Below, in pieces: positions 23,302-34,151 of a DNA stretch of 64,000 nt. The DNA lies in assembly GCA_036365515.1 (NCBI GenBank), contig CM070874.1, positions 176,750,297 through 176,814,296 of the forward strand. The letters are read 5' to 3'. A program made the translations under genes and the position numbers. The stretch is from Torymus aiolomorphi (Eukaryota > Arthropoda > Insecta > Hymenoptera > Torymidae). The notes beneath the pieces are model-generated. The model saw nothing but the letters and a program-made list of their open reading frames with translations. It made no database searches and was not told the origin of the DNA. Within the stretch, counting starts at the first letter, position 1. The number at the start of each line of letters is the position of its first letter.

Positions 23302-26300
23302 ACACGGCCACACGCCCGCCCCCAGCTCTCACATCAGCGACCGAGGGTAACTCGGTCCAATTGCCTGAAGGAGAGAGCGAAGAAGTGCCCGCGACTCAGC
23401 AGAACGAAGCTAACCAGGAAACATGCTCGCGATGGTGGCTTCAAGTAGGTGTAGCCGGCTACAGGCTACGGGCACTCTTCGATACTGGAGCTTCCTGGAC
23501 TGGGATGAATTCCATCGGCTTACAGCTCGCTACAGCCTGTGGAAAAAAATTAATCCCGGCCAGCGGCCTAACGGCACGGGTAACTAATGGGCAGAGCATA
23601 GCACTGGTTGGCTATGTGTATCTACCCATGGTCGTGGCAGGCGTGTGCAAGGATGTGCGCGTCGCAATCATGCCAGACCTAGACACGGAGTGCTACTTGG
23701 GGGTGAACTTCATTAAGAAGTTTAGCGCCGTCTTAGACCCCACTGACAATACGCTGCATCTCAAAGATGATGATGCAAGCGTAAAGTTAGAAGTAGCCTC
23801 CATAACCGCCAATAATACCGTGTCCGTATCAGCTATAGGGTTGGCGGACCCAACAGAAGAGCAGCGCAAAGAAGCGGAAGCTTTAGTAGCTGAGCTGATG
23901 GGAAACGGCCTGGCACCATTAGGGTGTACTTCGTGGGTTGAGCATGCAGTAGACGTCGGCTCCACAAGACCCATAAAACAGAAGTACTACCCAGTATCTC
24001 GAAAACTCGAGGAAGAGATGCACAAGCAGGTGGAGGAAATGCTACTCGCGGGTATAATAGAACCTTCGACAAGCGGCTGGTCAAGCCCCGTGGTAATGGT
24101 ACGCAAGTCCAACGGGAAGTTCCGTTTCTGTGTGGACTTCAGAAAAGTGAACGCAGCGTCAAGGCCAGACGCATATCCATTACCATACATGGAGAGTATC
24201 TTACGCAAACTGCAGAAAGCGCGATACATATCCACGTTGGATTTAAGTAGTGCGTACCACCAAATACCACTAAATCCGGAGTCCAAAGAGACTATGGCCT
24301 TCACCGTGCCAGGCAAAGGGTTATTTCAATTTACAAGAATGCCCTACGGTCTTTCGTATGCCGGAGCGTCCTTACAGAGGCTGATTGACAAAGTCATCGG
24401 CCCCGAACTCGAACCTTTTGCTTACTCGTATCTCGATGACATAATAGTAGTCACAGAAGCATTCGAGGAGCATAAAGAGGTTCTAAAAAGAGTTCTAGAT
24501 AGGATAAAGGACGCGGGCCTCACAATAAATCGCGAGAAGAGTGTCTTCTGTCGCGATGAGGTCCAATATCTCGGGGTCATAGTAAATAGGGATGGTTTTA
24601 AACCAGACCCCGAGAAAATAAAGCCCATTATGGAATATCCGGTGCCGAAAAACCTCCGTCAGCTGAGACGCTTCCTAGGAATGGCCTCGTGGTATAGAAA
24701 GTTTTTATCAAACTTCGCCACAATTGCTGAACCACTGACCGAACTAACGAAAAAGGATCGGAAATACGAGTGGTCAACGGCACAAGAAGAGGCCTTCCAA
24801 AAGCTAAAAGCGCTAGTTGCTTCTGCACCGATTCTCGATAGACCGGTATCTAACGCACAGTTCGTGGTGCAAACTGATGCGAGCGATACAGGACTTGGAG
24901 CGGTGCTATACCAGATAATAGACGGCGATAAAAGAGTCCTAGAGTTCGCTAGTCGAACTCTGAGCGCGGCCGAGAAGAATTATAGCGTGACGGAACGAGA
25001 GTGTCTAGCAATTCTCTGGGCAATCAAAAAGTTCCGTCCGTATATAGAGGCCTATGACTTCAAGGTCATCACGGATCATAGCAGCTTGAAGTGGCTCCGT
25101 GATCTCCGAAACCCATCAGGCAGGTTAGCAAGATAGGCTTTGGAACTACAAAACCACAGTTTCACAGTCGAACACCGAAAGGGCTCTTTGAACAATGTCC
25201 CAGATGCCCTTTCGCGGATGTTCGAGGAAGAGGAGCCAGCGGTCGCCGCGTTAGAGCTCGAACGCGATACAAACGACCAATGGTACCTCGAAATTGTGAA
25301 AGAGGTTCAACAGCGGCCGCGAGACTTCCCCACGTTCAAGCTGGCGGGGGGGAGATTGTACAAGTACGAACCAGATGAAGTCATAGACGAGTCTCTCGGC
25401 GACGATGATGCATGGAAGTTAGCAGTCCCTCACGAAAAGCGACGCGAAGTACTGAGAGAATGCCATGACTTTCCAACTGCTGGGCACTTGGGCCGCGAGA
25501 AAACGCTAGAAAGAGTAAAGCGGAAGTATTATTGGCCACACATGTCTCGTGATGTAGCCAGATACGTGAGCCAGTGCCACATTTGCCAGCAGTGCAAAGT
25601 CGAACAGCGCGCTCCAACAGGATTCATGGGACGCCGAATTACAGAGCGCCCATGGCAAATCGTGGCCAGCGACATTATGGGGCCCCTCCCAAAAACCACG
25701 CATGGCCACGAATACATTCTCATATTCCAGGACTTGTTCACACGCTGGATTGAAGTAATTCCGATAAAAAGGGCAGATGGTAAATCGGTAATTAAGGGAC
25801 TCAACGAGCGAGTATGTCTGCGATTCGGAGTCCCGGAGGTGTTTCTCTCAGACAATGGGACTGAATTTAAAAATGCACCATTAGAGGCATTCTTAAAGGA
25901 GAGAAACGTGCATCACACGTTTACACCTCTGTATCACCCTCAGGCCGAACACAGCTCCACAAAGATAAGTCCTGCCATGCTCATTTACGGCCGACAACCT
26001 GACCCACCGAAGACACTAAGGCGGGAGGAAGACAGGTTAGCCGAAGAGCAAGGGCAGCAAGAGGCGATAAACAATTGGGTGGTACGTATGGACAAGCTCC
26101 GCGAATTGCACGTTCGGGCGGCGGCCGACGCGCAAGCGGAGCAGGCGAGACAAGCCAAATATTATGACGCTCATCGTCGACCTCCAGAATTCTGTCTAGG
26201 CGATCGTGTATGGAGAGAGAATAAGGTACTATCCTCAGCAGCTGAGGGGATTTCTGCCAAATTAGCCCCGAAGTACGCAGGGCCCTACACGATTGTGAAT

Positions 26301-26696
26301 ATTCTAGGCGAAAACACCTATGAGATCCAAGGTGAGGATGGTCGAACGATACGTCCCGTCCATGCGCAGCAACTCAAGAGATACGTCTCAGCAGAAGTAG
26401 CCCAGGCGCTACCAGCGAGGGACTCTTCAGCCGAACGGATCACGTCAGAGGGACACAGAGTTAGCCGGGGGAATGTACAGCCCCGGGCGACGGCTAAGAG
26501 GCGCGGTCCACCTCGTAAGACCGCGCTATTAGTTAGGCCAGGAAAGCGTGCGAGCGATGGCCGGCCTATGCGTGTGGCCGGTCCAACAGAACCCAAGCGA
26601 GGCCCAGGGAGGCCAAAAGGTTCGAAGAAGAAGCCCGTACCTGCTGATGCCGGACTAATTAGTCCTCGTAGAACCCGAGCGTATAAAAAGCAATAA
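23302..26696 (+). pseudogene. pol: Gypsy pol: protease, RT, RNase H, integrase
   Basis: The frame is -1 relative to gag and open across the gag stop, suggesting a frameshift fusion, though I see no canonical slippery heptamer. The protease has DTGAS at 23481. RT has FCVDFRKVN and catalytic YLDD at 24429. RNase H has QTDASDTG at about 24870 and ends near 25130. A TAG at 25134 replaces a residue in the conserved RLAR-W-A region. Integrase follows: the HHCC zinc motif at 25430-25590, core Asp in ASDIMG near 25669, second Asp in SDNGTEF near 25850. The segment after YHPQA is missing, so the catalytic Glu is gone. A basic tail reaches 26696. Confidence 0.92.
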
Positions 26697-26798
26697 TTGT
26701 GCCGTCCAACTTGTGTCGTACGTACTAACCTGTGTTCGTCTTAATTTTCCAGTCCTCAATTTCACTCCTCCCCGGGATCGATTTACCTGTTTCAGGAC

Positions 26799-27755
26799 AT
26801 GCAAGGCCTGACTCCCGAAATAGCGGAGACGGCGAAGAAGGTAATCGCTGGATTAATCCAGTGCAATCCTGACCCCGCCGTCATCGATTTTTTGGAGCAG
26901 GTCGTGGAGGGCATCGACGCTGTGACACTGGCACCCCAGCCAGTGGAAGAGCCCTCCACCGTCATGATCGAGGAGATAGAGGCGCCGAAGCCAAGAAAGG
27001 GACCTTCGGAGCCGGCCTGGGCAGAGGCCGGTCCCAGTCCGCTTCGGCGACCTCGTCCCCCGAAGGAGCAGCAGGAAAGCCGGGAAGAGCGGCTTTCGCA
27101 AGAGCCGTCGGTCCGAGCCTCAGAGATGGCGCCGGAAGGAAACGCCGGCGCGGCTCGGGCCGACGAAGAAAGGAAAGAGAGTTCTCCGACCCAGGCCTCC
27201 AAATGGGCACCGAGTGATGAAGTCGGTGCGGCCTGGGTCCCAGTGGAGAAGGCCCTCGAGGAAGCGCGGCGCCTCAGCAAGTCCTCGCGCGCTGCGGAGG
27301 ACGCTGCCCTGGCCGCACTGGAGGTCTTTCTCCAGTGCCACGGTAAAGCCGGCGAGCGGCAAGCCGGCAAATGGGTCGGAATAGCCCAAGGCCGGCGCGA
27401 AGAGCTCGCGGCCGCCGCAGAGGCCAGGGTCGCCAGGCTGCGCCGCACAGCCTTCCAAAAGGCGGAGGAGGCTCGCCTGGCTCGTGCGCAGGAGCGCATG
27501 GAAGAGGCCAGGCGAGCCAGGGAAAAGGCGGAGGAGACGGCGCGCCGGGTCAAGGAAGAGGCCCAGCGCCGTCTCCAAAAAGAAGAAGAGCGCCTTAGGA
27601 GGGCGCTCGAAGAAGAGCGAGCGACCCGGGATGCGCTCGACAGTAACGCGATCCCCCGGTGCTTCATGTGTGGCGAGCTTGGGGTGAAAAAGTCAAAACA
27701 TTGCCCCAACCAAGCTCGTCACAAGGGGCGCCGATCGTATTCCCGGGCCAGTTGA
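26799..27755 (+). CDS. Extra ORF after pol: Glu/Ala-rich coiled coil with C-terminal Cys/His motif
   Basis: A 318-residue ORF starts 102 bases after pol stops. The N-terminus is a possible small helical domain, the middle is Pro/Ser/Glu-rich, and residues about 200-280 are a strong Arg/Glu/Ala coiled coil. The tail has C288-x2-C291-x9-H301-C302-x5-H308, an atypical zinc-binding arrangement, followed by basic residues. There is no signal peptide or membrane segment, so it is not an env. A splice-acceptor-like TTTCAG sits at 26791-26796, three bases before the ATG. I do not recognise a family. It may be a nucleic-acid-binding accessory protein that replaces the zinc knuckle absent from gag. Confidence 0.7.
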   Translation: MQGLTPEIAETAKKVIAGLIQCNPDPAVIDFLEQVVEGIDAVTLAPQPVEEPSTVMIEEIEAPKPRKGPSEPAWAEAGPSPLRRPRPPKEQQESREERLSQEPSVRASEMAPEGNAGAARADEERKESSPTQASKWAPSDEVGAAWVPVEKALEEARRLSKSSRAAEDAALAALEVFLQCHGKAGERQAGKWVGIAQGRREELAAAAEARVARLRRTAFQKAEEARLARAQERMEEARRAREKAEETARRVKEEAQRRLQKEEERLRRALEEERATRDALDSNAIPRCFMCGELGVKKSKHCPNQARHKGRRSYSRAS

Positions 27756-27937
27756 AGAGGGAAGAGGCCCTGAAGTTTTTTTATATTTTTTTAATAAAAA
27801 TTAAAAAGAAAAACCTGTGACTCCGATTCTTCAATATTCCTTTTCGAACCTCCTTCTCCTAATCATTACTACCATATTAGTAGGTACGACGACGGCCATG
27901 ATTAGCAGAGCTGCTCTCGGTCCCCTAAGCAGCGTCT

Positions 27938-27947
27938 GGCGGGGGGG
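27938..27947 (+). promoter_or_regulatory. Polypurine tract of the Gypsy element
   Basis: GGCGGGGGGG lies immediately 5' of the TGTAACG that opens the 3' LTR, the position where plus-strand DNA synthesis is primed. Confidence 0.8.
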
Positions 27948-28993
27948 TGTAACGCGTGTCTAGCTGCGATTCTAATCTACCGCGCGAAGGTAGTGAGCGC
28001 GCGCGCGCAACTCCTGCGCAGCCGAATCGAGGCGCGCCGCGCGTAGCGAATCGGTCTCGCGACGCGTAAAATGCCCGTCATCCGTCGCGAAGCTGCTAAC
28101 TTGTTCCCGCGAGAAAAGGGAGCCATCTTCGTGTAGACTCTCGTGCTGTGCACATCGTCGGCTTGCCATCTCTCATATTTTAGTGTCCGCGCCGTCCTAT
28201 TTATTTTTATTACCGCGAGTGTAGAGTGGAGGCGCCGACCTGCAAGCGTGCGAGAGAGCAAGAGAGAGTGCAAGTCCGTGCCGCTTGTGCCACGAGCGAG
28301 AGACGGCAGCGAGCCAGACTGCCAACCTTGTAAGCGAGAGCGAGAGAGAGAGAGCGAGCGCGCAACTGCCGAGAGAGCGAGAGAGAGAGTCGAGTGCACC
28401 GGCTGCTCCTTAGATCGGTAAGTTATATTCTCCTCTCGCGTATTTCATGTAAAAGGCTTGCACGGAAATCGCCCCGTGCAAGCTTTCTGTGCCGTGTACG
28501 TGCGGGTGTGTGTCAGCTCGCCGTACTTAACACTGCGCGCGAGAATAGCAGCTTCGCGCGCGCCGTAACGTTCGCGCTTTTGAATAGTAACTGCCGCGCG
28601 TGATTTAACTGTAATTTCGAATAACACTTGCGTAGTGCATGTAAGTTCTAAGTGTTTGCTAATACATTGTTATTTCTCGTACTCAGCGCGTTATTATTTA
28701 TATAACCCGTCCTTCTCCCGGATACCGCCGCCTCCGCGGGAAAACGACTCCGCCGGTCGTTTTCATATCTGAGCGTAGCGGCCGCGCGCTTTACTCTTCG
28801 AGCGCGCGCTTTTCACTCAGCGATCCAATTAGTTGAAAAGCGAAGTTCGTGTGCGATCTTCGCGTTGTTTTCGGGATTCCAGGAGCAGATCCCCGGGCAA
28901 GTCATTTTAGTCTGACACCCGTGGCACCGTGTTCTAGGGCATCGCTGGCCTGTGGCTTGTTGGGATTTTCCCCCCACTAGCCATCCCGTTACA
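27948..28993 (+). repeat. 3' LTR of the Gypsy element
   Basis: 1046 bp, starting TGTAACG and ending CGTTACA (perfect 7-bp inverted termini) and followed by ATAT. Only the first 296 bases have a counterpart in the 5' LTR. The rest includes purine-rich GAGAGA stretches and a splice-donor-like CG/GTAAGT at 28417/28418. That donor could serve the downstream ORF in a copy whose 5' LTR matched this one. Confidence 0.85.
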
Positions 28994-28997
28994 ATAT

Positions 28998-30045
28998 AGA
29001 TATTGTAATTATAAAAACATACATGTTGCATACGATTGTGACTTTCATTTCTTAAATTATTATCTTTTTACGATAACAATAAAATATTTTGTCATTAATG
29101 AAGTACAGTTTCAAAACTCGAAATATAGAAATACGTCAACTATAAATATATTCTACTCTCAGTGCGCTATGAAAAATTACTTTCAAAAAGATTATAGGTA
29201 CCACATAAATTTTTACACAATTTGAGACCTGTAATAGATTAAAAAGGTATTACAAATCACTTATCTAATTTTCATAAACTTAACTTAATCAAAATTCGAA
29301 CGTTATATCTAAACGTAAACTTGAAGGGGGAACAATGATCATAAACGATCTCATGCTGTACACGTTGTGTTGTGATGGTGGGCGTGGTGGCTAAAGCGCA
29401 AGCCTGCTTTTGATTAAACTTTTGGACTCGGGTTCAAGCCCCGGGTGAATTTTTTTTTTTCTTTTTACTTGTTATTCTGTCAGGATTTATTTATTGTATT
29501 AAAATTTATTATATTTTATTACATAAAATATTTTTTTTCTTAATTTCGTTATTTATTGAATTTTGTCATTTTGATGATTTCTAAAAACATTTTTTATTAA
29601 TGATACTATATATATATTATTATATATTTATAATTCTATTATATATTTATAATTTTTAAATATGTTTTTAGTATTTACTGACTTTTGTAATACTAAATTT
29701 GTATTCTCTGTTGACAGATAAAATAAATAAACTATGTATATGATAAATGTTATATATTTTTTTTATGATTATTTGTATAAATTTATTTTTCAGTTATAGA
29801 TATATAATTAACTGTTCTCATTACCGATTGTACTTATTACTTTAATTTCTATGCTATAGTGATAATACAGTACAATTGTTTTTTGACACGGTCACAAGCA
29901 TTTCACATAAAAATATATCGCTTGATTTTGTACCGAAATAATTTTCAACATTTATATTGGAATAGCAAAAATACGTATTATTAATTTACGTAATTTTAAA
30001 CATATATTAGCAAATCTTGTATAAAAATTAAAAGGACCGCTACAT
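28998..30045. other. Inner part of the left arm, A+T-rich, no protein gene
   Basis: Apart from the tRNA-like unit this is A+T-rich and non-coding. It matches 41400-42600 inverted, including ACGTATTATTAATTTACGTA and AGGATAAATGTTATA-type blocks, at roughly 75-85 percent by eye. Confidence 0.6.
29374..29463 (+). ncRNA. tRNA-like Pol III unit (probably tRNA-derived, not a functional tRNA)
   Basis: A perfect B-box-like GGTTCAAGCCC (29431-29441) lies downstream of an A-box-like TGGCTAAAGCG (29388-29398), followed at once by a long T-run that could terminate Pol III. The acceptor stem does not close well, so I do not call a tRNA. A diverged copy sits at the mirrored place in the right arm. Confidence 0.5.
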
Positions 30046-30423
30046 TCTTGGAAAAATGCTAGCGCGCTCGCGGAGCGGCCGCGCCCGCGGAACGGCGGCG
30101 CCGGCGAGCAAGCGCGCGCCCGCGCGTTTGTTGTTGTTGCAGGCTTGGCGGTTTAAAGAGCTTGCATTTGTTTTTATCGGATGGTTAGTCCCGTGGAGCG
30201 TGGAAAATCGGCGCATTCAGAAGTGCAGTGATATTGACGTTCGCACTGCGAATTTCGTAAAAAGTGAAGTGCCTTATATGGATATTTATTACGGAGTGAA
30301 TAGTGCTTTCGATATACAATGTAAAAATTTACAACTATTGCGGAAAATAGATTGTACATTTTAGGTTAATCGTAATCAGTCGTAGTAGTTGTTTTTACAT
30401 TATGTGAAAGTACTACGGTAACG
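30046..30423 (+). promoter_or_regulatory. GC-rich putative promoter/leader of the THAP transposase
   Basis: The DNA switches sharply from A+T-rich to GC-rich at about 30056 (GCTAGCGCGCTCGCGGAGCG), directly inside the inner edge of the left inverted repeat and upstream of the ATG at 30424. An ORF at 30056-30364 has no recognisable domain and is more likely leader. This is inferred from position only. Confidence 0.4.
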
Positions 30424-30571
30424 ATGGATAGAAGACCGCCAGTGAATAGGACAGAGACAGTTTACAATCAATGTAAATATTTACATTGCAACAATGGGAG
30501 GCGTAATGGTTTCCACTTGTTTCGATTTCCTTCTGATGCAGGAAAACAGCAACAGTGGATCGAAAATTGTG
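30424..30571 (+). pseudogene. P-superfamily transposase, exon 1 (N-terminal half of the THAP domain)
   Basis: The ATG opens a frame with the first THAP cysteines (CKYLHC) and the family core FHLFRFPSD and WIENC. It runs into a GTAAGT donor at 30572, leaving phase 1. THAP is the C2CH zinc finger that P-element and THAP9 transposases use to bind their ends. The missing C-x2-H half appears at 37150-37210. The intron is about 6.5 kb and holds a foldback element. Confidence 0.75.
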
Positions 30572-31274
30572 GTAAGTGTTGTTGTATTATTTCAATTACC
30601 TTAAGTAAATAATACTGAAATATACAACCTCTCGTTTGTAGATATACTTATAAAGATTTTCGGCCAGTAAACTTTTATTTTTTTTGTTTTCGTAATAGAG
30701 TTATTTATTTGTGTCGATTATTGTTTGATGGTTTCTATTAACAATTTTTAAATATAAGATAATGCTAGTAGAAAGTGAAGTATAAAGAGGAAATAATGAA
30801 GTTTTTTAGAAATTTAATTTGATGAAGTGTACATAATTATACAAAATTGTATACGTAGCATGGTAATCGATTCCTCAGAAATTCGGATTTGTTGTTGATG
30901 TTCTGTCATTTTGATGATGAATTTTATTTATTGAGCTATTAAGTGATGAAATTATACTTTTATCTATATTTTATTGATGAAAATGGACCTACAAAGGGGT
31001 TCATTTTTTCTTTTTTCCATTTTAAAATAACATTTATTTGTAGTAACTTATATCTGTTGATAGTACAAAATGCCTTTTCTCTCTAATAAAAATATTTTTT
31101 TTTTATTAGTAAAACCTGTTGACACAAAATAATCTATATTTGAAACAAAAAATTTTGTTTTAATTTTGTAAGTCGGAAATAATGATTCATAATATATATT
31201 TTAATATTGAAAAATTCTTTAATTTAGCTATAATAGAATTTTTTATTCAATATAGTTTTGATTAAATTGAATTC
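30572..31274. other. Transposase intron, 5' part, no gene
   Basis: A+T-rich DNA between the donor at 30572 and the start of the intronic foldback element. I see no ORF or structure of note. Confidence 0.5.
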
Positions 31275-32039
31275 ACACCCCCTGTTCATAAAATTCCAAC
31301 TCAAATGAAAATTCTAATTGATAATTTGGCGCAAGAAAATTCCAATTAAAAATTTGGGCAACAGAAATCTAAATCAAAATTTCATGCAGTAGAAGTCCAA
31401 CTCCCAATGAAATGCATTGAAATTCTTATTCACAGAGAATTCATTATAATGCTGACTCACGCAAGACTACATTATAATGCTATTTCAAATATCTAAGCAT
31501 TATTATGATTCCATTTCACGCGAATGTACAAGATAATGCTTACTCAAGAGACCATACAAGATTTAAAAGTTTGCAACTATTTAACATACGTAAATAAATG
31601 TTTCATGTCATTATTTATATTTTAACTAAATGTTCGATAATATACGAATGATTAGATGTTATAATATTATATTTCTTTAAAAACTGCTTTTACATCCAAA
31701 ATCTTTATCTTATTAGATTGTTCATAAGAATCGCTAATTCCCTACCTAAAAATTGAAGGAAAATTTATTATTATTTTTCGTTCGCAAAAATTTGCTTAGG
31801 CCATCATTCATATTTGAATTCAGAACTTCGTAAAATGATAGATTATTTAAATAATATTGTAAATCAGTATATTTATTTTCATAGTATAGTATTTTTGTTG
31901 TCGTGCACATAAAACAAAATCGATTGAATTGTAGAATTACTAGTAAGTAATTAATAAGGCATTGTTACAGATAAGTAATAATTATTGTAAGATGAAACAA
32001 CGTGATTTCAATCATTGAATCACTTTGAATAACATAATT

Positions 32040-33190
32040 TCTAAACCACGCATGTAAGGGAATTACAGAGACGTACAACAGTAAACAAGACAAAGATTTA
32101 AATAATTCTTAAACCCAAGCAGCCGGGGGATACGAGGTTCACGCGAATATAAGAATTATGTAGACGTGAAATAAGATTATTTAAATAATTTTTAAACCCA
32201 AGTCGGAGGGGGGACGAGGTCGACTCATGTAAGGGAATTACATAGACGTACAACAGTAATAGGATTATTTAGATAATTTTTAAACCCAAGCAGCCAGGGG
32301 ATACGAGGTCGACACGTATATGGGAATTACGTAGACGTGAAATACGATTATTTAAATAATTTTTAAACCCAAGTAGCCGGGGGACTCGAGGTCCACGCAT
32401 ATAAGGGAATCTCGTAGACGTGCAACAATAACCAAACAATTATTTAAATAATTTTTAAACCAAGTAGCCGTGGGATACGACGTCCACGCATATTAGGGAA
32501 TAACGTAAAAGTGCAACAATCAGCAATATGATTATTTAAATTATTCTTAAACCCAAGCAGCTGGGGGATACGAGGTTCACGCGTATATAAGAATTACGTA
32601 AACATGAAATACGATTATTTAAATAATTTTTAAACCCAAGTAGGCGGGGAATACGAAGTCCACGCGTATATCAGAATTACGTAGACGTGCAGTACGATTA
32701 TTTAAATAATTTTTAAAACCAAACAGCCGTCGGATACGAGGTCCACGCGTATATGAGAATTCCGTATACGTGCAATACAATTATTTAAATAATGTTTTAA
32801 TCCAAGTAGCTGGGGGATACGAGGTCCACGCATATTAGGGAATTACGTAGAGGTACAACAATAAGCACAACAATTATTGAAATTATTTTTAGACCCAAGT
32901 AGCCGGGAGCTACGTGGTGCTTACTGTTGTACGTCTTTGTAATTTCCTTACATGAGTGGACCTCGTATCCCCCGGCTACTTGCGTTTAAAAATTATTTAA
33001 ATAATCGTATTTCACATCTGCGTAATTCTCATATACGCGTGGACCTTGTATCCTTCGGCTGCTCGGGTTAAGAATTATTTAAATAATTGTCTTGTTTACT
33101 GTTGTACGTATCTGTAATTCCTTTACATGCGTGGACCTCGTACCCCCGTCTAATTTGGTTTAAAAATTATTTAAATAATCGTGTCGCACC
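32040..33190. repeat. Satellite array of 82-98 bp units, reversing orientation at about 32905
   Basis: About ten head-to-tail units each contain TTTAAATAATTTTTAAACCC, AAGTAGCCGGGGGATACGAG and an ACGTAGACGTGC-like segment. From about 32905 three further units are inverted (CCTCGTATCCCCCGGCTAC). Unit length varies between about 73 and 98 bp. This is not CRISPR, because the units are contiguous and diverged. Confidence 0.85.
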
Positions 33191-33199
33191 TTTACGTAT

Positions 33200-33300
33200 G
33201 CACTCTTTGTACTCTCATACGTGCTCTTTGTACACTTATATGTACTCTTTGTACACTTATATGTACTCTTTGTACACTTATATGTACTCTTTGTACTCTC
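33200..33300. repeat. 21-bp tandem repeat
   Basis: Four or so copies of GTACACTTATATGTACTCTTT, followed by pyrimidine-rich DNA. It opens several frames at once (repeating Ser-Leu-Tyr-Thr-Tyr), which shows that these ORFs are repeat artefacts. Confidence 0.9.
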
Positions 33301-33759
33301 TATATTTTCTTCTTTTTTTTTTCACATTGCAGTGCTTACCCCCTCGATAAATGTTGTTCAATGGCATACATTTTATGAATAGGAGGCGTCGACCTGATCA
33401 TTTGATCTAGACTATTAAAAAAATATTAAAAAGGTACTTTTCGAGATATACGTTTTATGTTTTGTCAAGGTCAAAACGTGAAAGTTATCAAAAAAGAATG
33501 TCACCACGAGAAAGCTGACGATAAAATCCATGAAAAACGTATGCTCTTTAACAAAACTCAATACTTAATAGATTCATTTAAAACATTTATTTAACTGCGT
33601 CAAAATGAAGGTAGCCAAAACATGCTAGGGGTGTGCACATGAAGACGAACTCCACATGTGTGCGTAATCTTATATAAAAGAAAATCACCGCCAACAATAA
33701 GGATAGGATAAATGTGCAGCGAGGAGTCAATTAAACTCTCGTAGACGAACTTCGCTTGC

Positions 33760-34020
33760 ATGAATTTAGTTTGCCTGCCTCCACTTTCCTACCTTGAACT
33801 CCCTTCTCTCACCTATTTGGGTTTAGAAATTATTTGATTGAAACTTTATTTGTAGCCCGTCTGCGTGCTTCCACTTTTCTGCGGGGAACTCGCTTCTCCC
33901 ACCTACTTGGGTTTAGAAATAATTTTATCAACAGTTTTATAGGTACTCTGCCTCCATACCTCACGTTTCTGCGTGAAGCTTGCTTCCCCGCCTATTTGGG
34001 TTTAGAAATTATTTTATTCA
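33760..34020. repeat. Three units of about 85-95 bp related to the intronic satellite
   Basis: Each has CACCTATTTGGGTTTAGAAA followed by TTATTTTAT-like DNA and a CGTGCTTCCACTTTTCTGCG-like segment. They look like inverted, diverged relatives of the 32-kb array and complete the centre of the foldback element. Sequence 33300-33760 between the arrays shows no gene. Confidence 0.7.
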
Positions 34021-34151
34021 AAATGATTTAATGATTAAAATCACGTTGTTTGATTTTACAATAATTATTACTTAGCTGTAACAGTGCCTTATTAATTACT
34101 TACTAGTAATTCGACAATTAAATCGATTTTGTTTTATGTGCACGACAAAGA

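Larger units (their letters stand above)
19855..28997 (+). mobile_element. Gypsy-type LTR retrotransposon, full-length but defective
   Basis: It spans 19859-28993, from TGTAACGCG to CCGTTACA, with a candidate 4-bp target duplication ATAT at 19855-19858 and 28994-28997. The order is 5' LTR region, gag, protease-RT-RNaseH-integrase, an extra ORF, polypurine tract, 3' LTR. The integrase-after-RNaseH order places it in Gypsy (Metaviridae-like). Two amber codons and an integrase deletion disable it. It is inserted in the left arm of the P-type structure. Confidence 0.93.
11415..30040 (+). repeat. Left long terminal inverted repeat of the P-type structure, with nested insertions
   Basis: After removing the LINE, the 18331 element and the Gypsy element, the remaining blocks (13945-16480, 17340-18330, 19378-19858, 28994-30040) match 41400-48905 in reverse order and orientation. 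The outer 13945-16480 block is clearly more similar (well over 90 percent by eye) than the inner blocks near 18200 or 29700. The inner edge is at ATTAAAAGGACCGCT, just upstream of the THAP-transposase promoter region. Segment 16480-17340 has no partner and replaces different sequence on the other side. Confidence 0.75.

Noticed and set aside
26792..27709. Long minus-strand ORF opposite the post-pol ORF
   Set aside because: Ser/Arg/Ala composition is what antisense of a GC-rich Glu/Ala/Arg coiled-coil gene gives; the sense ORF has the better motif and context.
26799..27755. Post-pol ORF as an env gene
   Set aside because: No signal peptide, no membrane segment and no furin-like site; it is a coiled coil with a Cys/His tail.
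29374..29463. A functional tRNA gene
   Set aside because: The B box is good but the acceptor stem does not close and the anticodon region is not clear.
32040..33190. Regular repeats resembling a CRISPR array
   Set aside because: Units are contiguous, diverged and lack unique spacers; the DNA is eukaryotic and lies inside a foldback element.
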